DNA of 64,000 nt, taken from assembly GCA_019454045.1 (NCBI GenBank), contig SKCR01006518.1:186001-250000 (forward strand). The letters run 5' to 3'. Origin of the DNA: Zanthoxylum bungeanum. Taxonomy: Eukaryota; Streptophyta; Magnoliopsida; Sapindales; Rutaceae. The notes under the pieces were generated by a model, which had not been told where the DNA came from, ran no database searches, and saw only the letters and a list, made by a program, of their open reading frames with translations. Of the stretch, positions 34,439 through 44,369 are shown one piece after another; the first letter of the stretch is position 1, and every line of letters starts with the position of its first letter. The translations under genes and the position numbers were made by a program.

Positions 34439-36400
34439 TGACCAGTGCTTACACACGCGTATAACGCAAGCGCACGTATCGTTCAAGTAGTATAAAAAGT
34501 ATCGATCCCACGAGGACTTAATACCTAATCTATTAATTTTATGAGGTCAAATGATTACTAGTATCTAACAGATTGATTGATTGATTTGAAATGATGAAGG
34601 TTTTGAATTTAAAAACAAGTAAATAAAATTGCTCGAATGTAGGTTTAAGAAACTTCAATATTAAAAACTATCTAGGGTTGGGATTTCCTCCAATATCATT
34701 TTAAAGATGAAGTGGTTATTTTATGTTTGTGTAATAAATCGATTTACTAACCTGGAACACTAAATTATGCAAAAGCCTCTGTCGATGGTCAGACGCAAAT
34801 ACCCAGTTTAACCCAATTGAACCATATGTCTATGTCAACCAAATTATCTGGATTCATTAAGTTTAAGTTCCAATAATGGCTACCCCCGCCCGACATGTAT
34901 ATGTCTATCCTGTAAGGAAATATATTAAAGGTTTATCTATCCTCAAGGAAGATCGTGGGCTATTAAGTCTAAGGCTGAAACCTAAAATTCTTTTGTCAAG
35001 TTTATTTTAGATTTACCACATCAATCTTATTAGTGGCCAATTAACAAGACGCATTAAGCTTCAGACTTAATAAGTAAACCTTTAAATTACTCAAACTATA
35101 ATTTAACCCCTTATAAACCGGTGATATTGGATTTCATCACAACCCCAGATAACTGGCTTAGTTACGACACATATTTACGGGTAGTAAAAAAACTTAAATA
35201 AAATAAAAGACATAAAGTAAATACTGAAAATTAAATACTGAGAATTAAATGCTGAAAAGTAAATGCTGAAAGTAAATGCTGAAATTAAATACTGAAAATT
35301 AAATACTGAAAAGTAAATTGCTGAAAAGTAAATGCTGAAAGTAAATTGCTGAAAAGTAAATAAAGTAAAAGTGCAATAAAAGAAAATGTTGAGGTAAAAT
35401 GATCCACTTTTATTACTTCTATTTTAGATATCTCCCTTAATATAATATATTAACTTTGCATGATAATTACCAACCAGCCATATAGGCGGTATCCAGATTA
35501 AGTCAAATTAACAATTAATTACCAACCGACCAATCAGGCGGTATCCAGTTTAGTAAGGTTAAAACCAATTTAAATAATTACCAACCGACCAATATGGCGG
35601 TATCCTCGTTAAGTCAGGTTTTAACTAGTTTATATATTATAATTAAGGGAGATTAATCTAAATATTAGTAATAAAAGTTTTACCTTTTACCCCAGCAAAG
35701 GGGAGTTACCTCCTCATTACTGAAAAGTAAAAACTGAAAATTAAAGAAAGAAAAGTATTGTGCGTAAAAGTAAATTGCGGAAAGTAAAAACTGAAAAGTA
35801 AAGAAAATAAAGTGCGAAAGCGGAAATTAATTACTGAAAGCTGTAAATAAACAAACAAGATACAATCTTCTTAGTATTCTTAAGGAATTCCTTAGAAGAA
35901 AGTATGAATTTACAAATGAAATGACTTGGTATTTATAGGCAAAATTTTGCCTCCATCAAATCATCCACCAAATCAATTATTAATTGCTCCACTAATTGCT
36001 CCACTAATTGCTCTACCAAATCCATTATTAAATGCTCCACTAATTGCTTATCGTGTTTGGTGGTGATTTGATAATTTTTATTATTTATTATTAATTTATT
36101 TTTGCTTTGAAAATGATTGAAAATGACTTTAATAATTACACACAACACACTTATGGATGGTTCATCAATTTCGAGCATGAAATCTTCAGAATTCGAAATT
36201 ATTTTGTCTTTCAAAGTTGTAGATCTTTGATTCTTCTTTAATCTGGAACTTGAATCAGCTCAATCCGATATCGGAGTAAAACGTTATGCCCAATATACGA
36301 TAGATGCGCAAAATTGGAATTTCCAAAACTGCACTTCATTAAAACGCCATTTCAAGTTTCCAATCTCCAAAATTAATATGTCAAGTCCAATTTTTAAAAT
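34439..36400 (-). mobile_element. E: mosaic Athila LTR, right end truncated
   Basis: Begins TGACCAGTGCTTACACACG, matching family-A LTR ends. To about 35940 it is A-like, with three hairpin units at about 35474, 35523 and 35582. From there to ~36400 it matches the B-family LTR (CTTTAATAATTACACACAACAC, AATCCGATATCGGAG). No TCATCA end is found, so the right side is deleted or cut by F. Repeated CTGAAAAGTAAA-type units fill 35215-35370. Confidence 0.7.
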
Positions 36401-37472
36401 GGAATGGAATGTAAAAAGGATGGCCAACGATCATCTATTAGGACTGAGTTGTAGAATGAAATGTAACGTCAAAAATGTGTGACGTTTGCCGGCCGTAGTA
36501 GTACAAGCTCCTCCGAGAGAAGCTGCTACGCCTGTTCGGTCTGCCAGGTCCTCAGTTTCACGGCCAAGGTAGTCCTCAAGGATTGGCCAGGGAACCAGTA
36601 GGCCAATGGCACGAGATCGGCATCCATCAGGGCCCCTCCTTTCAGCACAATGGCCTCCCCGAATGAGAGGAAATTAGAAAAAGCCCACGGGGCGGGCCAC
36701 AATGAGTCAGAATAGAAGATCCCGACTAGACTCTCAGATTTGCTCAGAAATGATTCTGCAAGGCCCGATCGGGGACTTCCTGTCAACAAAGTCTGGAGCT
36801 TTCAAAGTCAAGCTCGGACTAGAAGATGTGTCAGACTACAAGTAGAGAACCAGACATGATTGTAAAAGTCTCTCTTAAAATGACCCACAAAGAGTTGTAA
36901 GAAGGCAGCATGTCTCTTGAATATGAATAAAACTTTCTCTTTTGAATTAAGAAACCTGTCAATTTTACTTGTTTATTAATCGAATGCGAAAGCTATGTTC
37001 GATATTCTTGGAATGTGCTCGATACAAAGGGGTGATCGGTAGTTAGGAAGGACACCAAGCCCGTGGCACGCCAATCTCATGTGTCATTATCAAACCCCCG
37101 GGTGGAAGTGTTCCGATCCGACTCCTTTCACCTTTGAGGATCCAGAACGCATCAAGAGATAAGGTACATATGGGAAAAGCGCGAACCCCTCGTGGCATGC
37201 CAATCCCAGGTGTCATTATCAAACCCCCGAGGCTGAAATGTTACTACCCCATGACTCATATTTTTGAGGAGTAGCTCGGGTAAACTGGACCCATGGAGGT
37301 TTCTTCCCCTGCGAGTTGGCTGGTGAATCTAGTTGAGAACTACCAGGGCACATGGCATGGGGACGGCTGAAGAGCCTTCATGACCATTGTGACCTCGGGT
37401 AAACTGGACACATGAAGGTTTCTTCCACTGCGAGTTGGCTGGTGAGTCCCGTTGAGAAACACTCAGGGATGG
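36401..37472 (+). other. F left part, unresolved
   Basis: GC-richer than its neighbours. No sense ORF is convincing; the antisense 87-codon frame at 36526-36789 has no motif that I know. 37275-37470 holds two copies of a ~118-bp unit (CTCGGGTAAACTGGAC, GCGAGTTGGCTGGTGA). GCCAATCTCATGTGTCATTA at 37071 recurs with changes near 37199. Confidence 0.5.
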
Positions 37473-38879
37473 TGTTGTGATATTTTTATATCGTACCGCA
37501 AGTGTACGGTGTCAAGTTTTAGTATAAATCAGTGAAAGAGTGTCGAACCCACAGGGATTGCGTTAACTCGCACTACGTACTACAATTGATAATCCTAACT
37601 TTATTTAGAAAACAATTAATAAAGATTTTTATAATAAATAAAAATATAAAAATAAAAATAATTATATAGGAGGAACTAATACGATAGAGACTCTGGATCC
37701 TGATTTCACCTAGCTGTTACCTATGTATTTGTTATGTCAATTAATCCTTGTTCAGATATATTATTTATAAGTCAAGATCCTAAAATATCCACTCCCTCTC
37801 TCGAGTGCCGAGTGAAAATATTATCAACTATAGACTTCGATATCTCTATAAAAATCCAATAGTTAATAACTCATTACGATTTGTGATTCTATGTTAACGA
37901 CTTCAAAGGACTACAGATTCTCTCGAACTCTATAAAACCCTAGGTTATATTCTCTAGATCTATTCAAAATCCCCTCTCTCGAGTGATAGATTCTAAACAT
38001 TCATCATCTCAATTGTGGCCAGCAATCAAGAAGCATTAAACTCAAAAGAATATAAATAATTAATAAAACTTCATTACAAAACTGATAAACAAAATACAAG
38101 GTTTGAGCATAGATTACAATCGTTCTCCAAAATTAAGGAGTAAATTCATGACAAAAGATAAAACAATAAATAATCAAGCCACGAATTTAATGGAAATCAT
38201 TAGAGTCTAAGAAAGAAATAAGAAGATAAAACCCGAATTGAATCTCTTCCTCTCCGGATATTACAGCCTTTGTCTCCTCTTGTCGCTCTTCAATCCTCTC
38301 CTTGGATCTCTAAAAATATGTGTTTCTGTGTTTTGTGCTCTGTATTAGCCTCCCCTTTGAATGTTGGATGTAATGTTATATTTATAGTTGAGGCTGGGAG
38401 TCTTAGGGTAACATTAGGATTATTAAAAACCCTAAAATCACTTTCCCGGAACGTGTCAGGTCTTCTCGCAGCGCCGCGGCGCATAATCCTCGGCATTTTG
38501 TATGAGAATTGGCAATTTAGGGCGCCGCGGCGCCTGGCTCTCTTCATTGGCGCCTCGGCGCCCTATGTTACTCCATGAATGGGCGCCGCGGCGCCCATTG
38601 CTTGTGGTTAATGGCGCCGCGGCGCTTAAGCTCCTGGATTTTGTATGGGGAGCTAGCGCCGCGGCGCTAGTTGTATGAGAAGCTTGAGGTGCTTTGGTGT
38701 CTGCGTGTCCTGTGTCTCCCGAAAGTTCCCAAAACACGTGCAATTATTCCCCGATCCATATATTAATGCTCCTATAAATAAAACATAAAATAAATTATAA
38801 ATCATATTAAATATCTCGAATTATAACAAAATAATAAGCTGAGAATGTCATAATAAGTGGGTATAAACCACACTTATCA
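37473..38879 (-). repeat. D 3' LTR
   Basis: TGTTGTGATATT to CACACTTATCA. Six GCGCCGCGGCGC-type palindromes at 38469-38670; TATA on the minus strand near 38378-38390. Confidence 0.95.
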
Positions 38880-39863
38880 AATACCCCCAAACTTAAGGTT
38901 TTGCTAGTCCCGAGCAAAAGATAAAATAAAAACTAAATTCAAATAACAAATAAAAATTACTAAATTAACTAAGTCACTTTCGTAGGGATCACGATTGCAT
39001 TTAGCATATGCAACAAGCCTTTAAACCCCTAGGCGGCCCTAGTGGACGAGTTATAGTCTCGTGAGGGCTTACAGCGACGACACCCACAAACGTCATTCAC
39101 ACAATCACGCAAAAAATATAAAAATAAATAAAAGAAATATCCCGATAGTTGCACATAAAATTTTTCCTCAAAGAAAGCTTATAAATGAAATTAGAGAACT
39201 TTCAAAGTACGCAATTGCAACTCGAATCCAAATTCTGAATAAATTATCTAAGCTAGACTCAAGGTGTGTGTGTAAAGGTTCATCACAGCTTTGATCTTAA
39301 GTAAGCCAACTCAATGATTTCGTTTAAAAATTAGAATCAATGGGTCAAACCAACTTAGATATCTCAATTATGCTCTGTAATTGCTTTATTTTGTGCTCAG
39401 TATGGTATGATTTTCTTTTCTTTTCTTGTCTCTTTTTTTTTTTTCATTTTTGCACCTTTTTTTTTTCAACTCACCTACCCTTAAGGTAGCATTTCTCCTC
39501 ATGGTGGTCCTAATACTCGCCCATGGGTAGCTTCACGCTTATCGGTTATAGGTGGTTTATTTTCTTTCTTTAGAGACACTTTTCTTTTCTTTTTAGCTAT
39601 ATCATACTTCATAACACTAGCAAATCAAGATAGATATCTAAGCAAACGGTCATTCATCGACATGCAATTTCTTCAACTGATCACCTTGTCAACTACTTAA
39701 GTTTTACTGCTAAAAACCTATTTTTAAGTGCTTACGAGTCTAACATAGATCAATTATTCAAGGCATCAGATAAAAGTAAATTAGGCACTTATCGTTTCTA
39801 AAATTTCACCCATAAACAAACAATATTATCACAAGATTTATGCTTTACTATCAAAGACTAAAA

Positions 39864-39906
<43 letters not shown>

Positions 39907-40235
39907 AATTTAAACAACTAAATAGCAAGTAAACAACATGCACACACCCCCAAACTTAAAATTTGCATTGTCCTCAATGTAAGATAAATATCAAGAGCAA
40001 GAGTGAGGAACAACACTACCGTGCATGGAGTTGATCAGACTCTTGCTGGTTGAAATTTGGTTGCGCGGGCGTTGTGTGTCTCGTACTACCTGCATAAATA
40101 ACATGCAAATAAATAAATAGCACACAATAAAATAAAAATTAAAAATAAAGAAAATAATAATAAAATAAATGCAAGGGTTGCCTCCCCGCTAGCGCTAAGT
40201 TTAACGTCTTCAGCCAGACGCAACCACCCAAATGG
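38880..40235 (-). other. D 3' spacer and polypurine tract
   Basis: AATACCCCCAAACTT at 38880 gives a minus-strand polypurine tract AGTTTGGGGGTATT next to the LTR. 38974-39090 is the conserved block shared with A, A2 and C. 39440-39560 matches the C spacer. A T36-type run is at 39867-39902. 40175-40210 holds the AGCGCT/GGGAGGCAACCC motif. The ORF at 39061-39294 is a shadow. Confidence 0.8.
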
Positions 40236-41339
40236 TTATGGTGGCTTAAACGTAGTGAACCGGGTAATCTCATCTGTTTTCTTCTTTGGTATCCACCGGT
40301 TCTTATGACATGAAAAAGATAGCTTGGCAGGCTGTGGTGATTTATCCATAGATGGTCCCCCAGGATATGTAGATTTTCTCTCAATTAGAAATTCTGGACT
40401 GCACGTTCGGCAAAACTGGCTCGGTTTTCTTTTTAATCTTCCAGGAATTATCTCTAAGTGAGAACTGGCCTTTCTTTTCCTCTTTTTACGGCCCTTTGGG
40501 AGTGGTTTCGAGTTTAGCTGCAGAGAATTTTCCTTTATGCTTGGCTGCATTATGCTTATAGGCTGTTGAAATACTGATTCACCCTGTCTGGTTTCAACTC
40601 CCTTTTCTACTGTATCTATCATGTGACAGTCTGCGTCACCTTGAGAACTCGGCATGGCTCTGAAAACACTGAAGGTGATTTCTTCATTTTGACCTCTAAT
40701 TATCAATTCACCTATGTTTTCTTCTTCTGTTACTGTTTCCTCCTGAAATACCATTTCATCTTCTTTACTGCCTAAGTCCTGAGAGGTGTCTTTAAACTCT
40801 TTTCCGCTCCTACAGGTTCTAATTTGACATTGCTCATTGGGGTTGACTTCAGTATCACTCGGAAAATCCCATGTCTGTTGATTGGCCATGGAAGAAGCAA
40901 GCAACTCAATTTTTGCTTCTAAAGATTTCATATTTGCCTCTATATTGCCCATTCGTGTTTCGATATTATCCAGCATTGACTCATTCTTCTCAAACCTCTC
41001 TGAGCTTGTAGCTACAAACGTGATCATGAGGTCTTCTAAGGAAGGTTTCTGCTCAACTTTTGGATAATTGAAGCCATGAGGAGGTTGCAAAATGTTCTCC
41101 ATATCAGCATATGAAAAATTCGGATGATAATAATTAAGCATATGACTGCCTCTACAGTTGTTGAAGTTCCAATTGTTCACATACTGCACTTGTTCAAATC
41201 CTGCTCCTCTGTTGGATAAAAACATTCCATTAGCAGAAACAGCTTCAATCGACGGTTGACTCATTTGATTTATCAATACTGCTAGATGAGTCGTGAAGGA
41301 CGATACTTCAGCTATCAGTGCACTAACAGGATCTGTCAT
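40236..41339 (-). CDS. D gag-derived fusion protein, intact
   Basis: Complete 367-codon ORF, ATG at 41339 (MTDPVSALIAEVSS), stop at 40238-40236. It begins in the later half of gag: residues ~70-170 match C gag (QKPSLEDLM, SERFEKNESMLDNIETRMG, a likely coiled coil). Residues ~215-245 (EITFSVFRAMPSSQGDADC) match the end of C protease, so the gag core and the protease active site are deleted. The C-terminal ~95 residues have a basic patch (KGRKKRKRK), two or three Cys (CRTCSPEF) and the tail GGPSMDKSPQPAKLSFSCHKN, RWIPKKK, TFKPP shared with C. That tail is conserved though pol is gone, which suggests a function, perhaps RNA binding. No catalytic motif. Expressed from the D 5' LTR if active. Confidence 0.8.
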   Translation of the reverse strand: MTDPVSALIAEVSSFTTHLAVLINQMSQPSIEAVSANGMFLSNRGAGFEQVQYVNNWNFNNCRGSHMLNYYHPNFSYADMENILQPPHGFNYPKVEQKPSLEDLMITFVATSSERFEKNESMLDNIETRMGNIEANMKSLEAKIELLASSMANQQTWDFPSDTEVNPNEQCQIRTCRSGKEFKDTSQDLGSKEDEMVFQEETVTEEENIGELIIRGQNEEITFSVFRAMPSSQGDADCHMIDTVEKGVETRQGESVFQQPISIMQPSIKENSLQLNSKPLPKGRKKRKRKASSHLEIIPGRLKRKPSQFCRTCSPEFLIERKSTYPGGPSMDKSPQPAKLSFSCHKNRWIPKKKTDEITRFTTFKPP

Positions 41340-41564
41340 TGGTTCTTTTCAAACTCACCTCGTAAGAAAAAAATAAAACAAAAATAAAAATAAAATCAAA
41401 TCAAATCAAATAAGAAAAAAAGAAATAATAACAAAAATAAAAATAAAACTTAAGACAAAAATAAAGGAAATAAAAATAATAAAATTAAAATTAAAATTAA
41501 AATAAAATTCTAAATTAAAGCTAAAATTACTTGGTAGTAGTATTAATGTGAATTAAACAAACAA

Positions 41565-41582
41565 TCCCCGGCAACGGCGCCA
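41565..41582 (-). promoter_or_regulatory. D primer binding site (tRNA-Asp, perfect)
   Basis: Minus strand TGGCGCCGTTGCCGGGGA, complementary to the last 18 nt of plant tRNA-Asp including CCA. Six bases from the LTR end. Confidence 0.95.
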
Positions 41583-41588
41583 AAAACT

Positions 41589-42995
41589 TGTTGTGATATT
41601 TTATATCGTACCGCAAGTGTACGGTGTCAAGTTTTAGTATAAATCAGTGAAAGAGTGTCGAACCCACAGGGATTGCGTTAACTCGCACTACGTACTACAA
41701 TTGATAATCCTAACTTTATTTAGAAAACAATTAATAAAGATTTTTATAAATAAATAAATATAAAAATAAAAATAATTATATAGGAGGAACTAATACGATA
41801 GAGACTCTGGATCCTGATTTCACCTAGCTGTTACCTATGTATTTGTTATGTCAATTAATCCTTGTTCAGATATATTATTTATAAGTCAAGATCCTAAAAT
41901 ATCCACTCCCTCTCTCGAGTGCCGAGTGAAAATATTATCAACTATAGACTTCGATATCTCTATAAAAATCCAATAGTTAATAACTCATTACGATTTGTGA
42001 TTCTATGTTAACGACTTCAAAGGACTACAGATTCTCTCGAACTCTATAAAACCCTAGGTTATATTCTCTAGATCTATTCAAAATCCCCTCTCTCGAGTGA
42101 TAGATTCTAAACATTCATCATCTCAAATTGTGGCCAGCAATCAAGAAGCATTAAACTCAAAAGAATATAAATAATTAATAAAACTTCATTACAAAACTGA
42201 TAAACAAAATACAAGGTTTGAGCATAGATTACAATCGTTCTCCAAAATTAAGGAGTAAATTCATGACAAAAGATAAAACAATAAATAATCAAGCCACGAA
42301 TTTAATGGAAATCATTAGAGTCTTAAGAAAGAAATAAGAAGATAAAACCCGAATTGAATCTCTTCCTCTTCGGATATTACAGCCTTTGTCTCCTCTTGTC
42401 GCTCTTCAATCCTCTCCTTGGATCTCTAAAAATATGTGTTTTGTGTTTTGTGCTCTGTATTAGCCTCCCTTTTGAATGTTGGATGTAATGTTATATTTAT
42501 AGTTGAGGCTGGGAGTCTTAGGGTATCATTAGGATTATTGAAAACCCTAAAATCACTTTCCCGGAACGTGTCAGGTCTTCTCGCAGCGCCGCGGCGCATA
42601 ATCCTCGGCATTTTGTATGAGAATTGGCAATTTAGGGCGCCGCGGCGCCTGGCTCTCTTCATTGGCGCCTCGGCGCCCTATGTTACTCCATGAATGGGCG
42701 CCGCGGCGCCCATTGCTTGTGGTTAATGGCGCCGCGGCGCTTAAGCTCCTGGATTTTGTATGGGGAGCTAGCGCCGCGGCGCTAGTTGTATGAGAAGCTT
42801 GAGGTGCTTTGGTGTCTGCGTGTCCTGTGTCTTCCCGAAAGTTCCCAAAACACGTGCAATTATTCCCCGATCCATATATTAATGCTCCTATAAATAAAAC
42901 ATAAAATAAATTATAAATCATATTAAATATCTCGAATTATAACAAAATAATAAGCTGAGAATGTCATAATAAGTGGGTATAAACCACACTTATCA
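41589..42995 (-). repeat. D 5' LTR
   Basis: Same ends and length as the 3' LTR. Promoter on the minus strand with TATA (ACTATAAATATAAC) at about 42491-42503 and six GC palindromes upstream at 42585-42785. Confidence 0.95.
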
Positions 42996-43000
42996 GATGG

Positions 43001-44369
43001 TGCACACGGGGAGTCTTCTTCCCCCATGGGGTATCTGCCTAACTGCCTCGGATCAGGAGAAGCATGGCATGGTGAGGTTTCTGCCCTTATAGCGCTTGCA
43101 GACTCTAGAGCCGCCCAGCATGAGGAGGTTTCTGCCCTCATGGATTCGACCGCTCACCGATCCGTAGCCCGACTAGCCGAGATACTGAATTGTAAGATTC
43201 AGAATTGTGTTTTGGGAGGCACCAGGCAGGACGCTGCCTCGGGGCACTCGAGTTGATATCTTTTTTGGGTCTGTGTGGAGTATGTGGTAAGTCACCTCCG
43301 TTGTGCTAACTTAGTCTTGTTTCCACTTTTTTGTTTTTGCTGATGTCCGGCAATGGGACTCCTGCACCGGGATCCGCAGAGCCTCAGAGGTTGAAATTCT
43401 TCCCTCATGATTAAGTCTCATATGTTCCACCAGCTCGGGGCTGGATTAGTTCCATCGTGGCTATCTTGTTCTACCAGCTCATGGCTGGATTCGTTCCGCC
43501 GAGGCTATTATGTTCCACCAGCTCGGGGCTTGATTCGTTCCGCCAAGGTTATGTGTTCCACCAGCTCGGGGCTGGATTCGTTCTGCCAAGGCTATCATAT
43601 TTCTTCAGCTCGGGTCGGGTTACATCCCACTGAGTACATATGATCGGCATGGGGACAGAGCATTCCCTCATTGCCGGATCTTTATTGGTTTAGGGAGGTA
43701 ACATTCCCCCAGAGCCAAGTGTTTCTTCAACTCGGGGTCGAGTTACGTCCCACCGAGTACATATGATCGGCATGGGGACGGAGCATTCCCTCATGGCCGG
43801 ATCTTTGTTGGTCTAGGGAGATAATATTCCCTCAGAGCCAAGTGTTTCTTTAGCTCAGGGTCGGGTTACGTCCCACCGAGTACATATAATCGACATGGGG
43901 ATGAAGCATTCACCCATGGCCGGATCTTTGTTGGTCTGGGGAGGTAACATTCCCCCAGAGCCAAGTGTTTCTTCAGCTCGGGGTCGGGTTACGTCCTACC
44001 GAGTACATATGATCGGCATGGGGACGAAGCATTTCCCCATGCCCGGATCTTTGTTGGTCTGGGGAGGTAACATTCCTCAAGAGCCAAGTGTTTCATCAGC
44101 TCGGGGTCGGGTTATGTCCCACCAAGTGCATTTGTCATCGGCTCGGGGACGGAGCATTCTCCTCATGGCCAGATCCGAATTGATCAGGGTCAGAATTTCT
44201 TCTCACATTCATACTCAGAAGAGCAAGTTAGTAAATTGAAAGAAGAAATTTAGCTAAGTATGGGAAGCAGGAAGTAGAACATTCAAAATGTATAGCAAAG
44301 AAGAAATTGTGCATTGTTATTAAAAAATAAGCGTATTGTTTGGTACATAGGGCCCCATTAGGGTCACCC
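43001..44369. repeat. F tandem-repeat region
   Basis: Four ~44-bp units (GTTCCACCAGCTCGGGGCTG type) start at 43424, 43468, 43512 and 43555. Nearly five 123-bp units start at 43601, 43723, 43846, 43969 and 44092 (TTCTTCAGCTCGGGGTCGGG, GAGTACATATGATCGGCATG, GAGGTAACATTCCCCCAGAG). It lies downstream of the antisense ORF. Plus-strand frames through it are repeat artefacts. Confidence 0.9.

Larger units (their letters stand above)
37473..42995 (-). mobile_element. D: young non-autonomous Athila-like element (gag-only)
   Basis: Full-length insertion with two 1407-bp LTRs (37473-38879, 41589-42995), perfect duplication GATGG (37468-37472, 42996-43000), perfect primer site and polypurine tract. It encodes one intact 367-codon ORF and no protease active site, reverse transcriptase or integrase. 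About ten differences between the LTRs are visible by eye, so it inserted recently. Mobility must have relied on proteins of another element. Confidence 0.95.

Noticed and set aside
36526..36789. 87-codon antisense ORF in the left part of F
   Set aside because: No recognisable domain, no splice or promoter signal. Possibly a remnant, but I cannot support a gene.
38290..38743. ORFs on both strands in the D LTRs
   Set aside because: They result from the GC palindromes, which lack stops in either direction; the same frames appear in both LTR copies.
43895..44239. 114-codon ORF with internal repeats (possible repeat protein)
   Set aside because: It only translates the 123-bp tandem DNA repeats; unit length is divisible by three by chance and neighbouring units break the frame.
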